Assembly: GCF_012726195.1 (NCBI RefSeq)
Contig: NZ_JAASAF010000005.1
Location: forward strand, 62,001-126,000
DNA: 64,000 bases
Reading direction: 5' to 3'
Source: Rhodococcus sp. HNM0563
GTDB lineage: Bacteria; Actinomycetota; Actinomycetes; Mycobacteriales; Mycobacteriaceae
The translations under genes and the position numbers were made by a program. The notes under the pieces are model-generated. The model was given only the letters and a program-made list of their open reading frames with translations. It did not search any database and was not told the DNA's origin. This document shows, piece by piece, positions 26,781 through 34,830 of the stretch. Every line of letters starts with the position of its first letter. The first letter of the stretch is position 1.

Positions 26781-29173
26781 CCGCCGTCGATCCCGGCTTC
26801 GAAGCCTCGGTGACCGAGGACAACGACCACAAGCCCTGCGGACACGGCCGGATGCTCCGCAAGGAGGACCCCCGCTTCATCCGCGGACAGGGCCACTACG
26901 TCGACGACGTTCAGCTGCCGGGGATGCTGCACCTCGCGGTGCTGCGCTCCCCGGTCGCGCATGCTCGGATCAACGGCATCGACACCTCCGCGGCATTGGC
27001 GCACCCGTTGGTCAAGGCCGTCATCACCGGCGCCGATCTCGCAGAGAAGGGCCTGGCGTGGATGCCGACCCTGTCGAACGACGTGCAGGCAGTACTCGCC
27101 ACCGACAAGGTGCGGTTCCACGGACAGGAAGTCGCGTTCGTCGTCGCGGAGGACCGCTACTCTGCCCGCGATGCGCTCGAACTCATCGATGTCGACTACG
27201 ACATCCTCGATCCGGTCGTCGATGTCCGCACTGCCCTGTCGCCCGATGTGCCCGTCATCCGGGACGACCTCGACGGCAAGACCGACAATCACTGCTTCGA
27301 CTGGGAAGCCGGCGATGCCGCCGCGACCGATGCGGTGTTTGCGCGCGCCGACGTCATCACCCGTCAGGAGATCGTCTACCCGCGAGTGCATCCTGCGCCG
27401 ATGGAGACCTGCGGTGCCGTCGCCGACTACAACCGGGTCACCGGAAAGCTGACGCTCTGGTCGACATCCCAGGCACCGCACGCCCATCGCACACTGTATG
27501 CGCTGGTCGCCGGCTTGCCCGAACACAAGATCCAAGTGATCTCACCCGACATCGGCGGTGGATTCGGCAACAAAGTGCCGATCTACCCCGGTTACGTGGG
27601 TGCGATCGTCGCATCACTGATCCTGGGCAAGCCCGTCAAGTGGATGGAGGATCGCAGCGAGAACCTGATGAGCACAGGTTTCGCGCGTGACTACATCATG
27701 GTCGGCGAGATCGCGGCGACCGATGACGGGAAGATCCTCGCGATCCGGTCGCGGGTCCTCGCTGATCACGGCGCCTTCAATGCCACCGCCGCCCCAGTGA
27801 AATATCCGGCCGGGTTCTTCGGCGTGTTCACCGGAAGCTACGACATCGACGCGGCCTACTGCCACATGACGGCCGTCTACACGAACAAGGCGCCCGGCGG
27901 CGTCGCGTACGCGTGTTCGTTCCGGATCACCGAGGCCGTGTACTTCGTCGAACGACTCGTCGACTGCCTCGCATTCGACCTCGGAATGGATCCGGCAGAG
28001 CTACGGCTGAAGAACCTGCTGCGGCCCGACCAGTTCCCCTACACCAGCAAAACCGGCTGGAAGTACGACTCGGGCGACTACGAGACAACGATGCGCAAGG
28101 CCATGGACATGATCGGCTACGAGGACCTGCGCCGTGAACAGGCAGAGCGGCGTTCCCGCGGCGAACTCATGGGTATCGGCATGGCGTTCTTCACCGAAGC
28201 AGTCGGCGCCGGCCCCCGCAAGGACATGGACATCCTCGGACTCGGCATGGCCGACGGCTGCGAATTGCGTGTCCACCCCACTGGTAAAGCAGTGGTGCGG
28301 TTGTCGGTGCAGAGCCAGGGGCAGGGACACGAGACCACCTTCGCGCAGATCGTCGCTGAGGAGATCGGCATCCCTCCGCAGGACATCGATGTCGTTCACG
28401 GAGACACCGACAACACCCCGTTCGGTCTCGGCACCTACGGAAGCCGATCCACCCCGGTGTCGGGGGCGGCCGCCGCCCTCGTCGCCCGCAAGGTACGCGA
28501 CAAGGCGAAGATCATCGCATCGGGCATGCTCGAGGTTTCCGTCGCCGACCTGGAATGGGAGAAAGGCTCGTTCCACGTCAAGGGCGACCCGTCCGCGGCC
28601 GTGACGATCCAGGACATCGCGATGCGCGCGCACGGCGCAGGCGATCTTCCCGAAGGGCTCGAAGGTGGTCTCGAGGCCCAGATCTGTTACAACCCCGAGA
28701 ATCTCACCTACCCGTACGGCGCATATTTCTGCGTCGTCGACATCGATCCCGGCACCGCCGAGGTGACAGTCCGCCGATTCCTCGCCGTCGACGACTGCGG
28801 CACCCGCATCAACCCGATGATCATCGAGGGACAGGTCCACGGCGGAATCGTCGACGGAATCGGTATGGCCCTCATGGAGATGATCGCGTTCGACGAGAAC
28901 GGCACCTGCCTCGGTGGCTCGTTCATGGACTATCTGATCCCCACCGCGCTCGAGGTCCCGACACTGGAGACCGGGCACACCGTCACCCCGTCGCAGCACC
29001 ATCCGATCGGTGCGAAGGGAATCGGTGAATCCGCGACGGTCGGTTCGCCGCCCGCGATCGTCAATGCAGTCCTGGATGCGTTGAAGCCGCTCGGGGTGAA
29101 GCACGCGGACATGCCGCTGACCCCGTCACGGGTGTGGGAAGCGATGCAGGGGCGGGCGACACCCCCGATCTGA
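26777..29173 (+). CDS. coxL: Form I aerobic CO dehydrogenase large (molybdenum) subunit
   Basis: 798 residues. The active-site loop AYACSFR (Cys near residue 380) fits the form I signature AYxCSFR that separates true CO dehydrogenases from form II AYRGAGR paralogues; the variable position is Ala rather than the common Arg. The catalytic-glutamate region GAKGIGESATVG is near 750 and the cofactor-binding stretch PDIGGGFGNK near 257. It oxidises CO to CO2 at a Mo-Cu centre. The ATG overlapping the coxS stop was chosen over a long upstream frame that lies inside coxS. Confidence 0.94.
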   Translation: MTAVDPGFEASVTEDNDHKPCGHGRMLRKEDPRFIRGQGHYVDDVQLPGMLHLAVLRSPVAHARINGIDTSAALAHPLVKAVITGADLAEKGLAWMPTLSNDVQAVLATDKVRFHGQEVAFVVAEDRYSARDALELIDVDYDILDPVVDVRTALSPDVPVIRDDLDGKTDNHCFDWEAGDAAATDAVFARADVITRQEIVYPRVHPAPMETCGAVADYNRVTGKLTLWSTSQAPHAHRTLYALVAGLPEHKIQVISPDIGGGFGNKVPIYPGYVGAIVASLILGKPVKWMEDRSENLMSTGFARDYIMVGEIAATDDGKILAIRSRVLADHGAFNATAAPVKYPAGFFGVFTGSYDIDAAYCHMTAVYTNKAPGGVAYACSFRITEAVYFVERLVDCLAFDLGMDPAELRLKNLLRPDQFPYTSKTGWKYDSGDYETTMRKAMDMIGYEDLRREQAERRSRGELMGIGMAFFTEAVGAGPRKDMDILGLGMADGCELRVHPTGKAVVRLSVQSQGQGHETTFAQIVAEEIGIPPQDIDVVHGDTDNTPFGLGTYGSRSTPVSGAAAALVARKVRDKAKIIASGMLEVSVADLEWEKGSFHVKGDPSAAVTIQDIAMRAHGAGDLPEGLEGGLEAQICYNPENLTYPYGAYFCVVDIDPGTAEVTVRRFLAVDDCGTRINPMIIEGQVHGGIVDGIGMALMEMIAFDENGTCLGGSFMDYLIPTALEVPTLETGHTVTPSQHHPIGAKGIGESATVGSPPAIVNAVLDALKPLGVKHADMPLTPSRVWEAMQGRATPPI

Positions 29174-29204
29174 CGAACGTCCGGGCGCGAGAGGAGACGC
29201 GGGA

Positions 29205-30086
29205 ATGGATCTGAGCATCCGTGAGACACAGTTGCACGAGAAACGGCTCCCGTTCGTTCGGGCGACCGTGGTGCGCGCGCAGCCACCGACCTCGGCGCAC
29301 TCCGGTGATTGCGCGCTCGTTCTCGTAGACGGCACGATCGAAGGGTTCGTGGGCGGGCAGTGCACCGAGTCGTCGGTGCGTGCCGCCGCTCAGCAGGTGC
29401 TCGACCGAGGCGAAAGCCTGCTTCTGCGGGTAGTGCCCGCCGATTCGAAAGGATTCCCCGAGACGCCGGGTGCGACCATTGCGGTCAACCCCTGCATGTC
29501 GGGCGGGGCGATGGAGATCTTCCTCGAGCCGCAGCTGCCGCCCACGCTGGTCGCCGTGTCCGGCACATCTCCGGTAGCGCAGGCGGTCGAGGATTTCGCC
29601 CGCCGGGTCGGGTACACGGTCGAAGCGGTACACCGATCCTCCGTTCCGTCGGGCGCGTCGGTCGTGATCCTTGCGATGCACGGCGGCGACGAAGCAGGTG
29701 TGATCCGCAGCGCGCTCGATGCCGGCGCCGGGTACATCGGACTCGTCGCAAGCCGGACACGCGGTGCCGCCGTCCTCGACGAACTCGAGCTGACCTCCGA
29801 TGAACGCGCCCGGATCCATACCCCCGCGGGACTCGATGTCGGGGCGCGGACCGCGGCGGAGATAGGGCTGTCGATCGTCACCGACATCGTGCGGGTGGTG
29901 CGTAGCGGCGAACTCGCCCGAGCGCCGCGAACGGTCCGTTCGGCGACACGGACCGCAGTCGACCCGGTGTGCGGGATGACGGTGACGGTGACGGACTCGA
30001 CGCCACACCTCGTCGTCGCAGACACCGACGTGTGGTTCTGCTGTCCCGGTTGCCGACGCGCCTACCAGAAGGAACACGCAGCGTGA
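29205..30086 (+). CDS. coxF: XdhC/CoxF-type cofactor maturation protein with C-terminal YHS domain
   Basis: 293 residues. The XdhC/CoxI N-terminal domain (FVGGQCTESSVRAAAQQVL near 49-67) and a Rossmann-like XdhC C-domain (YIGLVASRTRGAAVLDEL near 178-195) indicate a role in inserting or maturing the molybdenum cofactor. The last 45 residues add a YHS metal-binding module (DPVCGM near 253-258, then FCCPGCRRAYQ). That fusion is interesting because CODH needs copper and sulfur at its active site. GAGGAG precedes the ATG; the coxD start overlaps the stop (GTGA). Confidence 0.85.
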   Translation: MDLSIRETQLHEKRLPFVRATVVRAQPPTSAHSGDCALVLVDGTIEGFVGGQCTESSVRAAAQQVLDRGESLLLRVVPADSKGFPETPGATIAVNPCMSGGAMEIFLEPQLPPTLVAVSGTSPVAQAVEDFARRVGYTVEAVHRSSVPSGASVVILAMHGGDEAGVIRSALDAGAGYIGLVASRTRGAAVLDELELTSDERARIHTPAGLDVGARTAAEIGLSIVTDIVRVVRSGELARAPRTVRSATRTAVDPVCGMTVTVTDSTPHLVVADTDVWFCCPGCRRAYQKEHAA

Positions 30087-30982
30087 CCGACCCTGCTCGA
30101 CCGTGGGCCTTCGATGACGTCGACGATGTCGTCGCACGGTTCGATGCCCGAGACCATCTCCTCGACGAGGGCACTGCGAGCGCAATGTATCTGGCGGTCG
30201 AACTGGGCCGGCCGCTGCTTCTCGAGGGGGAACCCGGTGTCGGCAAGACCACGGCGGCGAAGGTGCTCGCAGAGATCTTGGGGAGTCCACTGATCCGATT
30301 GCAGTGCTACGAGGGACTGTCGATCTCGGAAGCGTTGTACGACTGGAACTATCGACGTCAACTACTTGCGATTCGGCTTGCCGAAGCGCACGGGACCACG
30401 CCGACGGAAGACGACCTGTACACCGAGGAATACCTGCTCGAGCGTCCGATCCTGCAGTGCGTCAGACATCGGGGTGACGCTCCGGCTGTTCTACTGGTAG
30501 ACGAGATCGACCGCGCCGACGACGAATTCGAGGCTCTCCTGCTCGAGTTCCTCGGTGAATTCACCGTCACCGTACCGGAACTGGGAACACTCACTGCTGC
30601 ACAGCGACCGGTGGTCGTGCTGACGTCCAACCGCAGTCGCGATCTGCACGACGCGTTGCGGAGGCGCTGCCTGTATCACTGGATCGACTATCCGGACCGT
30701 GAGCGTGCCGTCGCGATTCTGCGGCGCACAGTCCCGGAGGCCAGTGCAGCGCTGATCGAGCGGGCCACCGATTTCGTTGCGACCGTGCGCGCACTCGACC
30801 TGGACAAGGCACCCGGCATCGCGGAGACCATCGACTGGGTGTCCGCGCTCTCGGCTCTCGGTGTCTCGGATCTGGCGCGTCCCGGCGCCGGTGTGTCGTT
30901 GGCGGCGCTCGCCAAGACCCCCGACGATCGCGACGTCGTGGGGGAGGCGTTCAGCGAGTTCTTGGTGGCCGGCGCACCGTGA
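30083..30982 (+). CDS. coxD: MoxR-type AAA+ ATPase for CO dehydrogenase maturation
   Basis: 299 residues. Walker A GEPGVGKTT near 52-60, Walker B VLLVDEIDRAD near 136-146 and a sensor motif LTSNRSRDLHDALRRRC near 175-191 mark a MoxR AAA+ ATPase. In Oligotropha, CoxD is needed to assemble the [CuSMoO2] centre, and the adjacent coxE is its VWA partner. The start is GTG, overlapping the coxF stop, with GAAGGAAC upstream. Confidence 0.9.
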   Translation: MTDPARPWAFDDVDDVVARFDARDHLLDEGTASAMYLAVELGRPLLLEGEPGVGKTTAAKVLAEILGSPLIRLQCYEGLSISEALYDWNYRRQLLAIRLAEAHGTTPTEDDLYTEEYLLERPILQCVRHRGDAPAVLLVDEIDRADDEFEALLLEFLGEFTVTVPELGTLTAAQRPVVVLTSNRSRDLHDALRRRCLYHWIDYPDRERAVAILRRTVPEASAALIERATDFVATVRALDLDKAPGIAETIDWVSALSALGVSDLARPGAGVSLAALAKTPDDRDVVGEAFSEFLVAGAP

Positions 30983-32217
30983 CCGCTTTTCTCCTCCCGG
31001 GTATCGATCTGGCGGCATTCGCGGTGGGGCTCGCAGATCGGCTTCGCCGATCCGGCATTCCCGTCACGGTCGATGGTGCCGCGACTCTCACGCGTGCGCT
31101 GCGTCTACAACCTCCGCGTACTCGTGCGCAGCTGTACTGGACCGCGCGGCTCACTCTCGTCGACCGACGCGAGAACCTCGAGAAGTTCGACGCCGTGTTC
31201 TCAGCGGTGTTCGACCACGGTGCGGTGCCGATGGATCCTCATGCTCGCCGCACCGGACCCCATGACGGCGGGCACACTCGGCCCTCGACGAACCCGGCGA
31301 ATGTGAGCCGCCGTCGAGCCGGGAGGAAGTCCGACGTGCCATGGGTGACCCGCACCGTCACCGGTACGTTCAGCGACGACCGATCCCCGCCTGCGACACG
31401 ACCCGGCGACCGGATTCCCAGCGCCCTCGAGGCGGTCGCCGATCAGCGGTTCTCCGACCTCGATCCCGCTCGTCTGGCAGAGATCGCCTCATGGCTCGAG
31501 CACGCTGCGGTGACGTGGCCGACCCGGGTCGGCCGCCGCCGCGCACCGCATCACAGCGGACACCTCGATCTGCGCGCGAGCATCGCGGCGTCGCGGTACA
31601 CAGGCTACGAGCCGGCACGACTCGTCCACACCCGCCCTGAGCGGCGTCGCCGGCGACTCGTGTTGTTCTGCGACGTGAGCCGCTCGATGCGTGCCTACGT
31701 CGACATCTATCTACACCTGATGCGCGCTGTCGTGCGCACCGGAGATGCCGAGGTCTTCGCATTCTCGACCACGGCGACCCGTCTGACACCGACGTTGAAG
31801 AACCGGTCTGTCGAGCAGGCGATCGACGCCGTCAACGACCACGTCGAGACGCGTTTCGGCGGGACCCGCATCGCGGGATCGCTGTCCTCCGTCCTCCGCT
31901 CACATCGTGGCCACGTGCTGCGCGGCGCGATAGTCGTGATCGCGTCGGATGGGTGGGACAGCGACGATCCCGACGACCTGGCACGTGTGATGAGACAGAT
32001 CCGTCGCCGCGCGCACCGGGTGGTGTGGCTCAACCCGCGTGCGGGTCTGCGCGATTTCGCCCCGGCAACAGGGTCGATGACGGCGGCCCTGCCGCACTGC
32101 GACGCCCTGCTACCTGCGGACACTCTCGATGCGCTGCACGACGCGATCGATGTGGTCGCCGGTGCGCAGCTCGCGAGACTCCGCACATCGCCGCTCGAGG
32201 GGACAATGGTGTCGTAG
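30979..32217 (+). CDS. coxE: VWA-domain CO dehydrogenase maturation protein
   Basis: 412 residues. The C-terminal VWA domain begins with the metal-site motif DVSRSMRAYVD near 230-240 and contains FGGTRIAGSL and IVVIASDGWDSDD. The N-terminal half is the CoxE-specific region with an Arg/Pro-rich linker. It works with the MoxR ATPase coxD. Its GTG start overlaps the coxD stop by four bases. Last gene of the operon; it ends 18 bases before a convergent hypothetical gene. Confidence 0.9.
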   Translation: MTAFLLPGIDLAAFAVGLADRLRRSGIPVTVDGAATLTRALRLQPPRTRAQLYWTARLTLVDRRENLEKFDAVFSAVFDHGAVPMDPHARRTGPHDGGHTRPSTNPANVSRRRAGRKSDVPWVTRTVTGTFSDDRSPPATRPGDRIPSALEAVADQRFSDLDPARLAEIASWLEHAAVTWPTRVGRRRAPHHSGHLDLRASIAASRYTGYEPARLVHTRPERRRRRLVLFCDVSRSMRAYVDIYLHLMRAVVRTGDAEVFAFSTTATRLTPTLKNRSVEQAIDAVNDHVETRFGGTRIAGSLSSVLRSHRGHVLRGAIVVIASDGWDSDDPDDLARVMRQIRRRAHRVVWLNPRAGLRDFAPATGSMTAALPHCDALLPADTLDALHDAIDVVAGAQLARLRTSPLEGTMVS

Positions 32218-32235
32218 GTGTCGCTGCGCCCGGTG

Positions 32236-32712
32236 TCACCTCCACGCGTAATTACCTGCCCACAGACTTGCCGTGGTCATGGGTGCCGCCGGTGCTTTCA
32301 CCGCTGCCGCCCGTTCGCGGAGTCTGCGGAGCACGCCATGTGGGCGCGGTGTATCGCGCTCGACCGCCTTGTGGGCCTCGATCATTGCGACCTCACCGCG
32401 TCGAACATTTCGCAACGTCGGTGACATGCGAGTGCCTGCGTCGAGAACTGCTCGAACCGCAGGCATCTCGTCCGCCAGACGGACATACGCCGCGTCCAGC
32501 GATGTGCCGTCCTCGAGCGCTTGATCGAGGCGGACAGCGAGGTGCGTGGTCCAATGACGCTGCAAGGTGAGCAGGACGTTGTCTCCGGATCCGAAAAGCT
32601 CTATCGCGCCGTGGATCTCATCGAACCGGAGCGACGCATCGAGATCTTCTTGTGCTCGGGTGAGCACGTCGTCGAGTACAGCCCGCCGTGCTCGGTATGT
32701 TTCCCAGGTCAT
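32236..32712 (-). CDS. Hypothetical actinobacterial protein
   Basis: 158 residues, mostly helical, with no signal peptide or membrane span. An N-terminal charged helical region (RARRAVLDDVLTRAQEDLD) is followed by HWTTHLAVRLDQALEDG and a basic helical tail. The family is not recognised. The ATG 9 bases after AGGGGG was chosen; a TTG three codons earlier is also possible. It is divergent from the histidine kinase and convergent with coxE. Confidence 0.65.
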   Translation of the reverse strand: MTWETYRARRAVLDDVLTRAQEDLDASLRFDEIHGAIELFGSGDNVLLTLQRHWTTHLAVRLDQALEDGTSLDAAYVRLADEMPAVRAVLDAGTRMSPTLRNVRRGEVAMIEAHKAVERDTPRPHGVLRRLRERAAAVKAPAAPMTTASLWAGNYAWR

Positions 32713-32870
32713 CCCCGTCAACCCCCTGAATCGGTTCGAGCGCTGCCTTCGAAGGAAACGCTACGGAGATTCGGCCCCTCTTTCGTCGTGCCACCGTCGA
32801 GTCTTTCTCTCCTACCGTGGGTGGAGAAGGGATCCGCTCCAGGAACGACGCCGCAGCGGATTTCTCCGCC

Positions 32871-32876
32871 TACGCT
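32871..32876 (+). promoter_or_regulatory. -10 hexamer of a leaderless promoter (histidine kinase gene)
   Basis: TACGCT is followed by 6 bases and an in-frame GTG at 32883. The spacing matches the other leaderless starts in the window and decides this start codon over an ATG at 32892. Confidence 0.45.
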
Positions 32877-32882
32877 GATCGT

Positions 32883-34082
32883 GTGGAATTGATGGCGTAC
32901 CTCCGTCGTCGTATCGCATCGAGCGGCTACGACTATCCGGTCGGTGTGATGCTGTTCGGCCACATCGGGTTGGTCGTCGTCGCCGGTATCGCGGTCGCGC
33001 AGCGTGACGGGATCGTGCCGCCTGGGTGGGTGCTCCTGTTCGGGCTGATCGCCGCGACAGCACCGATCCTCGGCGACGCGATCGAACCGGATTCGATGCT
33101 CGTGCGACTACTCATGGGATTCGTGGTGCTGGCGGCGACCTCGTTGCTGCTGGTGCAGCCACCGGACTCGGCCTTCGATTTCGCCCCACTCGTGCTCGTG
33201 TTGATGGTCGGTGAGATCGCGGCCATGACGCCCTTCTCGATCAGCGTCGGGGCGTTGGCCGCGGCCGCGGCAACGCTCTCGGCGTTCGCCTTCGCCGGTC
33301 ATCTCGAGGGCGTGCTGTACTACCTCGGCGGCGTCGTGCTCGGGTGGATCGTCGGGCGCCTGCTTCTCACCCAGTTGCGCCTTCTACACCAGGAGCGCGC
33401 CTCGCGAGCGATCCAGGCCGAACAGGCCGCGACCTCCGAGCGCCAACGCATCGCCCGCGAGGTCCACGACGTCGTGGCGCATTCGTTGAGTGTCACGCTG
33501 CTGCATCTGACGGCTGCTCGTCGCGCGCTGGAGCAGGACCGGGACATCGACGAGGCCGTCGATGCCCTGACCGACGCAGAGAGATTGGGGCGCGAAGCGA
33601 TGGCCGACATCCGACGCACAGTGGGCCTTCTCGATGCGGGACCCTCGGGTACCAGACCGGAACCGACGATCGGGGACATCCCAGAGTTGATCGACGACTT
33701 CCGTCGTGCGGGTCTGCCCGTGACATTCGAGATGTCGGGAGACGTGGACGTGGCCTCCGGCGCCATCGGCCACGGAATCTTCCGCATCTGCCAGGAATCG
33801 CTGGCCAACATCGTCAAACATGCCCCCGCAGCGAAGACGGATGTGCGGCTCGAGATCGGAGCGCAGGTGCTGACTCTGCAGATCCACAACGATCTCCGCG
33901 CTCCGGCGATGCCCCCGAGTGGTGGGGTGGGCTCGGGGCTGCGCGGCATGCGGCAGCGCGCGGCGCTGCTCGGCGGTCAACTACGTGCCGGCCCGGACGG
34001 CGGAGGGTGGTCCGTACACGCTCGTGTTCCGCTCGCGGCAGACTCGTGCCCGATCGTGCGCCGCATCCCGGGGCTGACGTGA
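32883..34082 (+). CDS. NarL-type sensor histidine kinase
   Basis: 399 residues: five or six hydrophobic spans up to about residue 165, then HisKA_3 dimerisation with the phosphoacceptor in REVHDVVAHSLSVTLLHL near 197-214, and a short HATPase_c domain ending in GGVGSGLRGMRQRAALLGG. There is no extracellular sensor domain of size, so the signal is probably membrane- or ligand-derived. It phosphorylates the response regulator encoded next, whose GTG start overlaps its stop (GTGA). The GTG start is supported by the -10 hexamer spacing; ATG at 32892 is the alternative. Confidence 0.85.
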   Translation: MELMAYLRRRIASSGYDYPVGVMLFGHIGLVVVAGIAVAQRDGIVPPGWVLLFGLIAATAPILGDAIEPDSMLVRLLMGFVVLAATSLLLVQPPDSAFDFAPLVLVLMVGEIAAMTPFSISVGALAAAAATLSAFAFAGHLEGVLYYLGGVVLGWIVGRLLLTQLRLLHQERASRAIQAEQAATSERQRIAREVHDVVAHSLSVTLLHLTAARRALEQDRDIDEAVDALTDAERLGREAMADIRRTVGLLDAGPSGTRPEPTIGDIPELIDDFRRAGLPVTFEMSGDVDVASGAIGHGIFRICQESLANIVKHAPAAKTDVRLEIGAQVLTLQIHNDLRAPAMPPSGGVGSGLRGMRQRAALLGGQLRAGPDGGGWSVHARVPLAADSCPIVRRIPGLT

Positions 34083-34759
34083 CCGCCCCGGAGATCGGGG
34101 TGCTCCTCGTCGACGACCAAGAACTCGTACGGTCCGGTCTGCGACGCATCCTCCGTCGCAAGGACGGGTTCGTGATCGTCGCCGAGTGCGGCGACGGCGC
34201 CGAGGTACCTGCGGCCGTGGTCGAACACAACCCTGACGTCGTCGTCATGGACATCAGGATGAAGAACGTCGACGGCATCCAGGCGACTCGTGCGCTTCGA
34301 CACCTCGAGACCTCACCGCCGGTGCTCGTGCTCACGACGTTCGACGACGACGAACTGCTGTCCGGCGCCCTGCGTGCCGGTGCGGAGGGATTCATTCTGA
34401 AGGATTCGCCGGCGGAGGACCTCATCCGCGCGGTGCGGAGGGTCGCGGCGGGGGACGGCTTCCTCGACCCCACGGTGACCGGTCGTGTGCTCTCGACCTA
34501 TCGCACCGCCGCGCAGCCCACGGGGAACGTCGGTCCTGGGCTCGACGGGCTGACCGCCCGTGAGGTCGATGTGCTCGCGCTCATCGGGCGCGGATTCAGC
34601 AACGCGGAGATCGCGCAGGAACTCGGTATCGCCGGTGTGACGGTGAAGAGTCACGTCGGCCACATCTTCGTCAAACTCGATCTCCGCGACCGCGCCGCCG
34701 CCATCGTGTATGCCTTCGACCACGGTGTCGTCACCCCAGGGGAATCGCTTCGTGAGTGA
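34079..34759 (+). CDS. NarL/LuxR-family response regulator
   Basis: 226 residues. The receiver domain has the acidic pair in VDDQ near 9-12, phosphoacceptor Asp in VVVMDIRMKN near 60, and TTFDDDE and KDSPAEDL near the switch residues. The C-terminal LuxR helix-turn-helix is LTAREVDVLALIGRGFSNAEIA near 158-179. It pairs with the overlapping kinase gene. Target genes are unknown; the downstream CopD-CtaG gene (71 bases away) has its own promoter. Confidence 0.9.
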   Translation: MTAPEIGVLLVDDQELVRSGLRRILRRKDGFVIVAECGDGAEVPAAVVEHNPDVVVMDIRMKNVDGIQATRALRHLETSPPVLVLTTFDDDELLSGALRAGAEGFILKDSPAEDLIRAVRRVAAGDGFLDPTVTGRVLSTYRTAAQPTGNVGPGLDGLTAREVDVLALIGRGFSNAEIAQELGIAGVTVKSHVGHIFVKLDLRDRAAAIVYAFDHGVVTPGESLRE

Positions 34760-34817
34760 GCATCGCCGGGTGACACGAGTCTCCGACGGGGCGTCGTAGC
34801 CGGGTTCGGCGGGGTCT

Positions 34818-34823
34818 TACCCT
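34818..34823 (+). promoter_or_regulatory. -10 hexamer of a leaderless promoter (copD-ctaG gene)
   Basis: TACCCT is followed by 7 bases and the ATG of the CopD-CtaG gene. Confidence 0.5.
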
Positions 34824-34830
34824 GGTAGGT

